This document shows positions 8,583 to 18,700 of a DNA stretch of 64,000 nt, in pieces. The DNA comes from Synergistaceae bacterium. GTDB taxonomy: Bacteria; Synergistota; Synergistia; Synergistales; Aminobacteriaceae. The DNA is taken from the NCBI GenBank assembly GCA_018436725.1, contig JAHDKT010000056.1, forward strand, positions 37,194 to 101,193, in the 5' to 3' direction. A program made the translations under genes and the position numbers. Below the pieces are notes generated by a model. It was not told where the DNA came from. It made no database searches and saw only the letters and a program-made list of their open reading frames with translations. Within the stretch, counting starts at the first letter, position 1, and each line of letters begins with the position of its first letter.

Positions 8583-9467
8583 GTGTGGGCCGGATTGTTC
8601 CTTCAGACACTGATAACGGGCCTCTCCATAGGAGGCATCTACGCCCTGATGGCGGTGGGCTATTCCCTCGTCTTCAGCGTGCTCAATTTCAGCAATTTCG
8701 CCCACGGCGCGGTCATCATGCTCGGCGCCTACGTGGGGCTTGCCCTGGCGACGAAGCTCAGCCTGGGATTCGGCCTCGTCCTCGCGGGAAGCATCGCGGG
8801 AGCGGGGATCATCGCTGTTCTCAACGAACGGCTCGCATATTCGAGCCTCCGCAGGCGGAAGGCTCCCTCCCTGTACCTCATGATCAGCGCCATGGGGTGC
8901 GCCGTGTTCCTCGAGAACCTGGTCTATGCCACCATCGGTTCACGGTTTTACGCCTTTCCCGAATTCTTTGCCCGCCAGGTGATCACCGTCGGGGGAAGCA
9001 GCGTCAGCCTTCTTGACGTGGGGGCCTTCCTCTTCGCCCTTGCGGCCATCCTGGGACTTCACCTTTTCATAACCCGCACCCGTACCGGAATAGCCATCCG
9101 GGCCGGTGTCTCCGACATGACCATGTGCTCCCTCATGGGAGTTGACCTGGACAGGCTCATCGCCATCGTCTTCCTTCTTGCCGGCGGGTTCGCCGGAGTG
9201 GCGGGAGTCTTCCTGGGAATAAAGTATCTCGTGTACCCCACCATGGGGTGGGTCACCAACAAGGCCTACATCGCCGCCGTCATCGGCGGTCTGGGGAGCC
9301 TTCCCGGTGCTCTCGCAGGCGGACTTCTCCTCGGCGTTGTGGAGACCTTCGTCTCCTCTTACGTTTCGAGCGTGATGCGGGATGTGTTCAGTTTCACGCT
9401 CCTGATCGCCTTCCTCGTCTGGAGACCCAACGGTCTCTGGGGGCAGGACAGCGAGGAAAAGGTGTAA
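8583..9467 (+). CDS. livH: Branched-chain amino acid ABC transporter permease LivH
   Basis: An inner-membrane permease of 294 residues with about eight hydrophobic segments. It begins FLQTLITGLSIGGIYALMAV and carries the LivH hallmark GYSLVFSVLNFSNFAHGA, plus GGLGSLPGALAGGLLLG near the C-terminus. The chosen start is GTG 8583. AAAGG lies only a few bases before it and a stronger GGAGGAGAGG is about 30 bases away, so the exact start is less certain. It pairs with LivM to form the translocation channel. Confidence 0.93.
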   Translation: MWAGLFLQTLITGLSIGGIYALMAVGYSLVFSVLNFSNFAHGAVIMLGAYVGLALATKLSLGFGLVLAGSIAGAGIIAVLNERLAYSSLRRRKAPSLYLMISAMGCAVFLENLVYATIGSRFYAFPEFFARQVITVGGSSVSLLDVGAFLFALAAILGLHLFITRTRTGIAIRAGVSDMTMCSLMGVDLDRLIAIVFLLAGGFAGVAGVFLGIKYLVYPTMGWVTNKAYIAAVIGGLGSLPGALAGGLLLGVVETFVSSYVSSVMRDVFSFTLLIAFLVWRPNGLWGQDSEEKV

Positions 9468-9469
9468 CC

Positions 9470-10333
9470 ATGGACTATATTCTTTCCATTGTGATTCTCG
9501 CGTGCATCAACATGATCGCCGTGCTCGGCCTCTCCATCTTCACCGGGTTCACGGGGCTTTTCTCCCTTGGGCACGCCGCTTTCGTGGCAGTGGGCGCCTA
9601 CACTTCGGCGATCCTTACCTACTACTACTACGTTCCCTTCTATCTCGCCCTCGCGGCGGGGGCTGCGGCGGCAGGGCTCGTCAGCCTGGTCATCGGTGTT
9701 CCCACCCTCCGGGCGAAACTCAGGAGCGACTACTTCGCCATAGCCATCCTCGGCTTCGGCGAAGCCCTCCGGGTCATCCTCGAAAATCTCGAGATAACTA
9801 ACGGCGCGAGGGGGCTTCCGGGCATCGACGGGTTCACCACCCTTCCCGTGGTGCTGGTCTGCCTCGCCGGAGGCGTGCTTGTGGCGAGGAACTTCCTCCG
9901 CTCCCGGTGGGGGGCGGCATGCATCGCCATCCGGGAGGATCCCGTGGCCGCCGAAATGGCAGGCGTGCGGCTTTTCCGCACCAGGCTCCTTTCCCTGGTG
10001 GTAAGCGCCGTCTACTGCGGACTCTCGGGAGGACTGCTGGCCCATTTCCTCTCCTTCATCCAGCCGGTCATGTTCACCCTGGTACAGTCCACCCAGCTCC
10101 TGGCAGCGGTCATCGCCGGCGGTATGGGCAGCATCTCCGGGCCCCTCATCGCCTCCTTCGTCTTCATCGGCCTCCCAGAGGCCCTCCGGGTGGCCCAGAT
10201 GTGGCGCCTGGTGGCCTACGGCCTTCTTCTCGTGCTCATTATGGTCTACCGGCCCCAGGGGCTCATGGGATACTCCGAACTCTCCAGGTTCTTCAGGAAA
10301 AACGGGAACCCTGAAGGGAGGTCCCGGTCATGA
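9470..10333 (+). CDS. livM: Branched-chain amino acid ABC transporter permease LivM
   Basis: The second permease subunit, 287 residues with about eight membrane segments. Recognisable blocks are IFTGFTGLFSLGHAAFVAVG near residues 20-40, the PTLRAKLRSDYFAIAILGFGEA loop, the cytoplasmic AIREDPVAAEMAG coupling segment, and GGMGSISGPLIASFVF. ATG 9470 comes two bases after the livH stop, with GAGGAAAAGG in the end of livH. Its last four bases (ATGA) overlap livG, indicating translational coupling. Confidence 0.94.
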   Translation: MDYILSIVILACINMIAVLGLSIFTGFTGLFSLGHAAFVAVGAYTSAILTYYYYVPFYLALAAGAAAAGLVSLVIGVPTLRAKLRSDYFAIAILGFGEALRVILENLEITNGARGLPGIDGFTTLPVVLVCLAGGVLVARNFLRSRWGAACIAIREDPVAAEMAGVRLFRTRLLSLVVSAVYCGLSGGLLAHFLSFIQPVMFTLVQSTQLLAAVIAGGMGSISGPLIASFVFIGLPEALRVAQMWRLVAYGLLLVLIMVYRPQGLMGYSELSRFFRKNGNPEGRSRS

Positions 10334-11133
10334 CAGCGGCCGGAAGACCTCTCCTCGAGGTGGCTGGGCTCACGAAAACTTTCGGGGGCATCCGGGCGGT
10401 GGACGGATTTTCCTTCGGGGTCACTGAAGGCTCCATCACGGGAATCATCGGCCCCAACGGCGCGGGGAAGACCACGGTGTTCAATCTTGTCACGGGCATC
10501 TACCGCCCCACTGAGGGGACCATCCTCTTCGAAGAGGAGGAGATGGGAGGGCTCCGTCCCGATGCCATCGTCAGAAAGGGCATCGCCAGGACGTTCCAGA
10601 ATATCCGCCTCTTCAACAGGCGAACCTGCCTTGAAAATGTCCTCACCCCCCTCCTCCAGAGGGAGCCGTGCAGTTTCCTCGGCGCCCTCCTGGGGACTCC
10701 GGGAACCCGGCGCATGGAAAGGGAGCTCCACGACAGGGCCATGGATCTCCTGGCGTCCCTGGGCCTCGAACGGTACGCGGACTGGCAGGCGAACACCCTG
10801 CCTTACGGCCTCCAGCGCAAGCTGGAGATCGCCCGGGCCCTCGCAACGGAGCCGAAGCTTCTGCTTCTGGACGAGCCTGCGGCCGGCATGAACCCCGAGG
10901 AGACCCGGAGTCTCGCCGCCCTCGTCTCCGAGGTCCGGGAGAAATTCAGCGTGACCATCCTGCTTATCGAGCACCATATGGACCTGGTGATGAACATCTG
11001 CTCACCCATCGTGGTGATGAACTTCGGTGCCCTCCTCGCCGCGGGAACGCCGGACGAGGTCCGGGCGAACCCCGGTGTGGTGGCGGCGTACCTCGGGAAA
11101 GGAAAGAAGAGCCATGACCGTACTGCGGGTTGA
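10330..11133 (+). CDS. livG: Branched-chain amino acid ABC transporter ATP-binding protein LivG
   Basis: A cytoplasmic ATPase of 267 residues. Walker A is GPNGAGKTT, the signature region reads LPYGLQRKLEIARAL (the usual LivG variant of LSGGQ), Walker B is LLLLDEPAAGMNP, and the H-loop is IEHHMDLVM. The NIRLFNRRTCLENVL segment after the Q-loop is typical of LivG. It overlaps livM by four bases and livF by 20 bases, so the four structural genes are tightly coupled. Confidence 0.95.
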   Translation: MTAAGRPLLEVAGLTKTFGGIRAVDGFSFGVTEGSITGIIGPNGAGKTTVFNLVTGIYRPTEGTILFEEEEMGGLRPDAIVRKGIARTFQNIRLFNRRTCLENVLTPLLQREPCSFLGALLGTPGTRRMERELHDRAMDLLASLGLERYADWQANTLPYGLQRKLEIARALATEPKLLLLDEPAAGMNPEETRSLAALVSEVREKFSVTILLIEHHMDLVMNICSPIVVMNFGALLAAGTPDEVRANPGVVAAYLGKGKKSHDRTAG

Positions 11134-11821
11134 CAGCCTCCACGTCCATTACGGCACCATCCATGCCGTCCAGGGGATCTCCTTCTCCCTCGAGGAGCGG
11201 GAGATCGTGTCCATCGTCGGCTCCAACGGGGCCGGAAAATCCACCGTCATGTGGACCCTGGCGGGGGTGGCGGAACGGTCCGGGGGTACCGTGGAGCTTT
11301 TCGGCAGGCCCCTTCCGGTGAAGCCCCATGAAGTGGTTGCCCGGGGGCTGGCCCTCGTGCCTGAAAGGCGCCGTCTCTTCTCGGCCCTCACGGTGGAGGA
11401 AAACCTGGTCATGGGGGCGTACCGGAGAAAGAAGGACGAACGGGTCGCGGAGGACATGGAACGGTGCTTCCGCCTCTTTCCCATCCTGAAGCAGCGTCTG
11501 AAGCAGCGTTCCGGCACCCTTTCCGGGGGGGAGCAGCAGATGCTGGCCATCTCGAGGGCCCTTATGGGAAGTCCCAGGATCCTCCTTCTGGACGAACCCT
11601 CCCTCGGCCTGGCGCCCATCGTGGTGGACACCCTCATGGAGACCATTCTGCAGATCCGGGACGGGGGGATGACGGTGTTGCTCGTGGAGCAGAACGCCAC
11701 CCAGGCGCTGGAAATCAGCGACAGGGGCTACATCCTCGAAGCGGGGCGGTTCATCAAGAGCGGCAGCGGACCGGAACTCGCCGGGGATCCCGAGATCATC
11801 AGGGCCTACCTCGGGGGCTGA
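11114..11821 (+). CDS. livF: Branched-chain amino acid ABC transporter ATP-binding protein LivF
   Basis: The second ATPase of the LIV importer, 235 residues. Walker A is GSNGAGKST, the signature LSGGEQQMLAISRAL, Walker B ILLLDEPSLGLAP, and the H-loop region LLVEQNATQALEIS; VPERRRLFSALTVEENL is typical of LivF. ATG 11114 lies within the end of livG after GGAAAGAAGAG. A hairpin follows the stop. Together with LivG it powers amino acid import. Confidence 0.95.
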   Translation: MTVLRVDSLHVHYGTIHAVQGISFSLEEREIVSIVGSNGAGKSTVMWTLAGVAERSGGTVELFGRPLPVKPHEVVARGLALVPERRRLFSALTVEENLVMGAYRRKKDERVAEDMERCFRLFPILKQRLKQRSGTLSGGEQQMLAISRALMGSPRILLLDEPSLGLAPIVVDTLMETILQIRDGGMTVLLVEQNATQALEISDRGYILEAGRFIKSGSGPELAGDPEIIRAYLGG

Positions 11822-12197
11822 ACGAAAAAAAGCGCCGCCGGAGATCACTCCCGGCGGCGCAGTCTTTCCCTGAAATCCCCGGCCCCTTCCCGAAAAGAGC
11901 CGAAAATCCTTCTCCATCCCCTTCTTTCCCTGTCCGGAATTTTTTCAGCAGTTCTATGAAGCGGCGGACGTCTCCTTCCGGATAGCCCCTCGTGGCTGAG
12001 GCGATCTCCCCGGTCCTCTCCCTGCTGCTTCCCCAGGTACCGTAGGTGACGCTGATGAAATCGGGGGACTGCTTCCTGAGGGCAGCGATGGTGCCGTAGA
12101 TGATTTCCTGGGGCGTTTCCGGCTTCGGCGGGAAGATTTCGAAAGAGACGGCCGGCCGTGTCCGCCTGAGGATATCCCGGATAAACATGCCCTTCAT
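11799..12197 (-). pseudogene. Truncated methylenetetrahydrofolate reductase (metF remnant)
   Basis: The first 60 or so residues match the MetF N-terminus: AVSFEIFPPKPETPQE (with the catalytic glutamate of FEIFPP), DFISVTYGTWGSSRERT. The frame then jumps to GYPEGDVRRFIELLKKF, which resembles the YPEGHP segment normally about 100 residues further on. The rest (GKEGDGEGFSALF onward) is unlike MetF and reads through the terminator into livF. MetF is normally about 290 residues; this frame has 132 and lacks most of the TIM barrel, including the usual AHLT region. The ATG at 12197 overlaps the metH stop (ATGA); ATG 12188, with GGAGG 10 bases upstream, is an alternative start. I read it as a gene that lost an internal and a C-terminal part. 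A small functional protein is possible but I see no support for it. Confidence 0.7.
11825..11860 (-). terminator. Intrinsic terminator of the metH transcript (possibly also used by liv)
   Basis: GCGCCGCCGG (11832-11841) pairs with CCGGCGGCGC (11851-11860). On the minus strand the hairpin is followed by seven T (11825-11831). On the plus strand only a weak T-containing tail follows, so it may stop livF transcripts less well. Confidence 0.85.
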
Positions 12198-14647
12198 TCC
12201 TCCTTTCTGTCCCGTCCGCCGAGGAGGGTCTCCACGAGGCGGACGGTGCTCACCGCATCGGGGGCGAAACCGTGAGCCCCGATGGAGTCCGCGAAGGAAT
12301 CACTTACGAACGCTCCGCCTACCAGGACGAAGGCCCGGGGCAGACGGTGCCGGATCTCCGAAACGGCTGCTGCCATGGTCCTCATGGTGGATGTCATGAG
12401 GGCTGACAGCCCGATGACGTCATACTGTCCTTTTTCCGCCTCCTCGAGAAGGACGGAGCAGGGAACGTCTTTCCCGAGGTCGGTCACCAGGTACCCGTGG
12501 CTTCTGAGGATAGTGCCCACCACGTTCTTCCCCAGGTCGTGCAGGTCTCCCTCCACGGTGGCGAGGAGAATCCGGCCCCGGGGTTCGCCCCCGGAGGCCG
12601 CGAGAAGCTCCATGGCCCTGTCGCAGACCGTCCGGGCGGCCTCTGCGGAGAAAATGAGCTGGGGAAGGAAAAACTCGCCCCTGTCGTATTTTCCGCCCAC
12701 CGCTTCGAGAGCGGGGATGACCCCTTCGTTCACCACTGAAAGAGGCGAGGTTCCTCTGTCAAGAATCCGGCCAGCCAGGCTGCCGGCCCTGTTGCCGTCT
12801 CCTTCGATAATGGCGGTCCCCAGGTCCCGGTAGGGGCCTTCCGGAAGGAAGGCGGTCTCTATCTTTTCCGGGGACCGAGGGCTGTCCGCCGCCGGTCCCC
12901 GGGAATGACGGGAGGAGAGATAGCCCGGGGCTCCGGTTAAAAGGCGGCTTCCCCTGGAATCCCTCCCGGAAAGCAGCTCGGAAGCGGCAAGGGTCTCCAT
13001 CATCCACGGATCCAGCGGGTTCATGATCGCCGAATCGAGGCCGGACGAAACCGCCATGGCGAGGAAGGTCCTGTTCAGCAGGGCCCGGTCGGGCATGCCG
13101 TGGGAGATATTGCTCACTCCGAGCACGGAGGTTATCCCCTCGTCCCGAAGAAAGGCGAGCACCGCCAGCGTAGCGGCGGGGGCGTTCATGTCGGCCCCTG
13201 CCGCGAGCGTCAGGCCGTCCACGATGAGGGCGTTCCGGGGAAAGCCGAGGGAGTCCGCCGCGGAGAGAATGTTCCTGATGACGGCGATCCGCTCTTCCGC
13301 CTTCTCAGGAAGGCCCTTTGCGTCAATGGGGAGGACCGCCGCTGCCGCCCCGTGGAGCTTCGCCAGGGCAAGTCCCGGATACAGGGAATCATCCCTGGCC
13401 GTGAAGGAATTGATCAGGGGGATGCCCGTGACGGCGCACAGGCCGGATTCGAGCACCGAACGGGAGTCGCTGTCTATGGAGAGAGGAAGGTCCGACGACT
13501 GTTCCGCGGCGGCGACGGCGGCCTTCATGGCCGCTTCCTGGTCGATGGTTGGAAGACCCACGTTGACGTCGAGCACCATCGCTCCGGCTACGGTCTGGTT
13601 CCGTGCTTCCTCCCGGAGCGTTCGCCATTCCCCCCTGGCGATTTCGTCCCTGAGGGGAGATTTCCGTGAGACGTTAATCCGCTCTCCGACCACGAGGAAG
13701 GGATGTCCCTTCCCGGCGAGGACGAGCCTGCTCCTGCTCGCCAGGGGAGTACCCCGCGCGGGGGTGCTCCGGACCGGAAGAAGACCTGCAAGGGCCCCCG
13801 TCAGGGCGGCAATATGCTCCGGCGTGGTTCCGCAGCATCCTCCGACCACTCTGGCTCCGGCCCCGGCCAGTTGTTGTCCCAGGGCGGCGAAGCGCTCCGG
13901 GGAAATGTAGTCCCCGTCTCCGGGAAGGCCGGCGTTGGCGTAGACGAACACGGGCAGCCCACCATGGGAGGCGAGTTCCCGGACCACGGGAATATAGGTT
14001 TCCGGGCCAACTCCGCAGTTGGCTCCTACTCCGGAAGCCCCTGCAAGGCAGGCCCAGTTGGCAGCCACCTCGGGGGGAGTCCCCGTGACGGTGCGCCCCA
14101 GGCGGTCGAAGGTGAAGCTCACCACGAAGGCCATACCGGGAGCGGCATCCTTCACCGCCAGCACGGCCGCCTTCGCTTCCCTGAGATCGAGCATGGTCTC
14201 GATGAGGAAGAAATCAGCCCCTCCCTCGGCCAGTCCCTCCGCCTGGATCCGGAAGGCCTTCCTGGCTTCTTCGAAGGTCAGTTTCCCGAAGGGGGCAAGC
14301 AGTTCCCCCAGGGGGCCCACGGAGCCTGCGACAAGCCCCCCGGATCCGGCCGCGGAACGGGCCAGGGAGGCCGCCCGCGCGTTGATTTCCTTCGCCCGTG
14401 TGTCAAGTCCCCGTGCCGCGAGCTTGACGGGGCTGCCGCCGAACGTGTTTGTTTCGATGATGTCCGCCCCTGCCGACCGGTAGGAAGCATGTATGGATTC
14501 CACGATTTCGGGGCTGCCGAGGTTCATTTCCTCCGGCAGGGCGGGGGGATTCCATCCTTTTTCCGCCAGAAGCGTTCCCATGCCTCCGTCGAGGATCAGG
14601 ACCCTTTTCCCGTTTTCCAGATACCGGAGCAGTTCCCTGGGATTCAT
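12194..14647 (-). CDS. metH: Cobalamin-dependent methionine synthase, short form without activation domain
   Basis: Transfers the methyl group of 5-methyltetrahydrofolate through cobalamin to homocysteine. The 817 residues hold a homocysteine-binding barrel (about 1-300, zinc cysteines in GANCGVG and GGCCGTTPEHI), a pterin-binding barrel (about 325-580, beginning FLVVGERINVSRKSP), a B12 cap region (about 610-695) and a B12-binding Rossmann domain with DLHDLGKNVV, whose His is the lower ligand. The AdoMet-binding reactivation domain of E. coli MetH (about 1227 residues) is absent, as in several anaerobes. The ATG at 14647 has GGAG 8 bases upstream; longer in-frame starts precede the conserved region. 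A metF remnant follows with a four-base overlap. Confidence 0.93.
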   Translation of the reverse strand: MNPRELLRYLENGKRVLILDGGMGTLLAEKGWNPPALPEEMNLGSPEIVESIHASYRSAGADIIETNTFGGSPVKLAARGLDTRAKEINARAASLARSAAGSGGLVAGSVGPLGELLAPFGKLTFEEARKAFRIQAEGLAEGGADFFLIETMLDLREAKAAVLAVKDAAPGMAFVVSFTFDRLGRTVTGTPPEVAANWACLAGASGVGANCGVGPETYIPVVRELASHGGLPVFVYANAGLPGDGDYISPERFAALGQQLAGAGARVVGGCCGTTPEHIAALTGALAGLLPVRSTPARGTPLASRSRLVLAGKGHPFLVVGERINVSRKSPLRDEIARGEWRTLREEARNQTVAGAMVLDVNVGLPTIDQEAAMKAAVAAAEQSSDLPLSIDSDSRSVLESGLCAVTGIPLINSFTARDDSLYPGLALAKLHGAAAAVLPIDAKGLPEKAEERIAVIRNILSAADSLGFPRNALIVDGLTLAAGADMNAPAATLAVLAFLRDEGITSVLGVSNISHGMPDRALLNRTFLAMAVSSGLDSAIMNPLDPWMMETLAASELLSGRDSRGSRLLTGAPGYLSSRHSRGPAADSPRSPEKIETAFLPEGPYRDLGTAIIEGDGNRAGSLAGRILDRGTSPLSVVNEGVIPALEAVGGKYDRGEFFLPQLIFSAEAARTVCDRAMELLAASGGEPRGRILLATVEGDLHDLGKNVVGTILRSHGYLVTDLGKDVPCSVLLEEAEKGQYDVIGLSALMTSTMRTMAAAVSEIRHRLPRAFVLVGGAFVSDSFADSIGAHGFAPDAVSTVRLVETLLGGRDRKEE

Positions 14648-14780
14648 GACGTTTTCTCCTTCAGACCCGTGTAAATACATCAATATAGCAGAAAACTGCG
14701 GTTGTATCATGGAGTAAAATTTGGTAGCGTAGGATAGTATTGTAAACGAGTACATTAACTATCGTCCGGGGGAGATAACC

Positions 14781-15617
14781 GTGATTCCATTTACGAAAAT
14801 GCAGGGCAACGGCAACGACTTCATTGTACTTGACAACATGTCGGGCCAGTATCCGGCGGAATTCCTTTCCAGGGCGGCCGTTTCGTACTGCAGAAGGCGT
14901 CAGTCCCTCGGGGCTGACGGTGTGCTTGTGGCGGAAACCTCTTCGGAGGCGGACTTCACCATGCGCCTTTTCAATGCCGACGGCAGCGAAGGGGAAATGT
15001 GCGGGAACGGTGCCCGGTGCATCGCCCGGTATGCCTTTGAAAAGAACATCGCGGGCAGGATCCAGCGTTTTTCCACCCTTGCGGGCATTATGGAGGCAAC
15101 GGTGGATTCACCCTTTGTCGATCTCCGGATGGGAACCGTCTCCCTTGAGGGAGGGTGGTTCAACCGGCCTCTCTCCGTGGCCGGAGAGACGTTTCAGGCC
15201 TCTTTTCTCCGGGTGGGCGTTCCCCACGCTGTCCTGTTCTGTGAAACGGAACCGTCCCGGGAGCGCATGGTCCAGGTGGGAAGGACGGTCCGCCACGACA
15301 GGAACCTCTTCCCCGACGGCGCGAACGTGAATTTTGTCTTCGGGGACGGTGAGGCGGCCATACGGTCCGTTACCTATGAGAGAGGAGTGGAGGATCTCAC
15401 CGATTCCTGCGGTACCGGATCCACCGCGTCCGCAATCTGCCGGCTTCTCCGGAACGGCCATCCGTACCGTCCCGTCGCCGTAGTGGACGTGATCAACCCC
15501 GGCGGGGTGAACACGGTGACCCTCTCCTTCGGACAGGATGGAATGACAGTGGAAGCCTCCCTGAAGGGACGGACCGTTATCGTGGCCGAAGGCTTTCTAA
15601 CGGAGGAATCCGAATAA
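14781..15617 (+). CDS. dapF: Diaminopimelate epimerase
   Basis: Interconverts LL- and meso-diaminopimelate in lysine and peptidoglycan synthesis, using two cysteines as acid and base. Both are present: Cys74 in GEMCGNGARCIA and Cys210 in DSCGTGSTAS. The 278 residues begin PFTKMQGNGNDFIVLD, as usual. Start GTG 14781 has GGGGGA about 7 bases upstream. The gene is divergent from metH with 133 bases between; I saw no clear T-box or other leader there. It supplies the substrate of LysA, encoded upstream under T-box control. Confidence 0.96.
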   Translation: MIPFTKMQGNGNDFIVLDNMSGQYPAEFLSRAAVSYCRRRQSLGADGVLVAETSSEADFTMRLFNADGSEGEMCGNGARCIARYAFEKNIAGRIQRFSTLAGIMEATVDSPFVDLRMGTVSLEGGWFNRPLSVAGETFQASFLRVGVPHAVLFCETEPSRERMVQVGRTVRHDRNLFPDGANVNFVFGDGEAAIRSVTYERGVEDLTDSCGTGSTASAICRLLRNGHPYRPVAVVDVINPGGVNTVTLSFGQDGMTVEASLKGRTVIVAEGFLTEESE

Positions 15618-15708
15618 ATTAATGTTATAATCAGAATGGAGAACATCGTGTGAAGAAATTTCACACTCGGCCGCCCTTCCGGGCGGGAGAAAAGGAGGTC
15701 CTGATACC

Positions 15709-18700
15709 ATGGGAAAGAAAAAGATGATAGGGCTGTTTCTGGTTGTCGGCCTGGCCGGATTGGTTCTCATAGGAGCCAGTATGGATTTCGCCGGGGATCT
15801 CGTGGTCCGGGAGGCCACCAAGGCGGTGAAGGAAATGCTCGGCGCCGAGCTGACCGTGGACGGCATATCCGGCAACCCCGTCAAGGGATTCACCACGGGG
15901 AAGATCAGCCTCGTAAAGGAGGGAAAACCCCTCTTTTCCGCCGGTTTTCTCGTGGTCAAGCTCAACCTCATGTCCCTTCTCTCGAAGTCTCCGAAGCTGA
16001 GCGTGGTCTCGGTGGGTGGAGTAACCACCGATGCCGACGCCCTGGCGGAGCAGATCTCCCGGATCAGCTTCGAGGGCGGCGGCGAAGGGGAGATCCCGGT
16101 GGAGACGGTCCGTCTCGTGGACAGCACCGTGACGTCGAAATGGGCGAAGGCGGACATCACCAGCCTCGGTCTGTCGTTTTCGGGCAAGGATATCGACGCA
16201 GACCTTGACCTTGCCGTCAACGGCGTTCCCATCAAGGGAAAGACTGCCGTCCTGGTGGACGGAAAGGCTGTGGACGTAAAATCCATGGCGCTGAACGTGG
16301 GGAAAGGCTCCGTTTCGGCCTCGGGAAAAGTTTCCCCACGTCTTGCCGTGAGCGGTGCCATGAAGGATCTGGACCTGAAGGAGCTCATCGCCTTCTGGCC
16401 GGTGGTTCCCTCAGACGGTTTTGATGGAAAGGTGTCCCTCAACTTCCGGGGCGAGGGTGAATGGAATGCCCCGTCCCTCGCGGGAGACATTGATTACAGC
16501 GGAAAATCCGTTCTCGGCTATCCCGTGGACAGCGTCCGGGCCAAGTGGGCTCTCGGCGCCGACAAGCTTTCCGTTACCGACCTTGACGCCCGCGTCCTCG
16601 CCATGCCCCTTTCCGGAGGCATGAGCCTCGCCTTCGCTCCCGGAAAACCCCCGGTGCTTGACCTTGATCTCGCGGGGACGTCCATCAAGGTTGCCGAGCT
16701 GAAGAAGCTCTATCCGGACATGGGCGACCTTTCCGGCGAAATCGACAAGTTCACGGTGAAGCTCTCCGGGGCCGCGGATGCGCTGAACGGCACGGTGGAG
16801 TTCAGCGCTCCCGCCCTGGGCGCCTTCGGCTACAGCGTCACCAACTCGGCGGCCCAGGTGAAGATCAATCCCAATGCGGCAACGGTGAGTGCGAAGAGCA
16901 ATTTCGAAGGAGCACCCATCACGGCCCAGGGAACGGTTACCGACTACATGACTTCCCCGAAGCTGAATCTCACCGGCAATCTCCGGTCCTTCAACCTCGC
17001 GAAGGCGGCTGCCCTTGTCCCTGATCTGAAGAACCTCGCCCTCGCCGGGACGGTGAATGCCGACGTGACCGTCAAGGGAACCGCTGCCGTTCCAGAGATC
17101 ACCGGAAAGGCATGGAGCGACAAGCTCACCGCCATGAAAGAGACGGTGGAGGCACCGGCGGTTTCCTTCGCCCTCAAAGGCAAGGCGGTCAACATTACCG
17201 GCGCGTCGGCCAAGTGGAGAGGCTCCTCCCTTTCAGGATCGGGAACGGTGGGAGGAGACGGGAAGCTGAACCTCAAGGCCTCTCTTGCGAACCTCCAGCC
17301 CGGTGCCATAGCGCCCTTCTACCCAGATATCGCCCAGTACAAAATCAAGGGGACGGTCACTGCGGCGGCAACCGTGACGGGAACTGCCGCCGCGCCGAAG
17401 ATCGACCTGTCGCTCTCTTCCGGCTCCCTGGGAGTTCTCGACACGGCCACATTCAAGAACCTGAAGGTCGGCACCACCCTCGCGGGAGACCTGAAAGCCG
17501 TAGAGAAGGCCGATCTTGACCTCGACATCGCGGCAGGCAGCGCGGCCGTCCAGGGGATCACCCTCTCCGACCTGGCCGTGAAGCTGAAGAAAACGGGGCA
17601 GAAGATCACCATATCCTCCGCCTCGGTGAAAAGCGGCAAAGGTTCCATTACCGGTTCCGGGAGTGTCACCCTAGGAGCGAAGAAAGGCGATGAAGGCACC
17701 CTCGACCTTGCCGCGAAGATCTCCGGGGCCGACCTCGGCTTCCTCGCGGGCGCCGGAGGGATCGACATGCCTCTCGGAGGAGTGGTGGACGGCACGGTCA
17801 CCGTCAAGGGGCCCTTGTCGAACCCGGCCGTGACGGTCAAGGCATCCTCGCCGAAGGTCTCTCTTCAGGGAATGGCCGTTACCGATGTTGCCCTTGGGCT
17901 CAGCGGAAATACGAAGGAAATGAAGATAGAGGAGTTCCGTTCAAAGTTCGGGGGAGGCACTCTCGGAGCGACGGGAAACGTCAAGCTGGGAGCGGCTCCC
18001 GATGTGACGGTGGATATCTCGGGGAAGGACCTCGACCTCGCTGCCCTCACCGCCGGAATGCCCGATGCCAAGGAACTCCGCATCGGGGGCAAGGTGAACG
18101 CCTCCTTTAAGGGGCGGTTCGCCGGCGCCTCCGGCAAGGGCGAAGGATCCATCACATCCCAGTCCCTGACGGTCATGGGCCTCAAGGCCTCTGCACTGAA
18201 TTATCCCCTGGTCCTCGAGGGAAACAAGCTTTCCGGTAAGGGAGGAAGCGCCGGATTCTACGGCGGGAAGGTCTCCGGCAGCGGCTCCCTGGACATTTCG
18301 ACCATGAAGTTCTCCCACAGCGCCGAACTCAGCGGCGTTGACGTCAACGGAGTCCTCCAGGACTTCACCGGAGGTCTCGGCGGAAAAGTCACCGGTCTTG
18401 CCCAGGGATCGGCCAACGTCTCCGGAACCCTCGCCCCCAAGTTCGCCCTGTCGGGCAAGGGGAGCGCCAAGATCGGCGAAGGGGCCGTCTCCGGGTTCAC
18501 GGGACTGGATATCGTGACGAAGCTCCACGGTGTCAGCGGGATCAGATACACGGAGGTCACCGCTCCCTTCCGTCTCGAAACGGGACGCATCATTCTCGAA
18601 AAGGGAACGAAGGCGACGGCACCCAAGAACGACCCCCTTTACAGGTTCCTTACCGCGGAGGGACCCGTCGGCCCCAAGGGAGCCCTCAAGCTCCTGGTGG

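Noticed and set aside
14648..14780. Possible SAM riboswitch or T-box before metH
   Set aside because: No T-box motif, no SAM-I core and no terminator hairpin in the 133-base gap; only AT-rich promoter-like sequence is seen.
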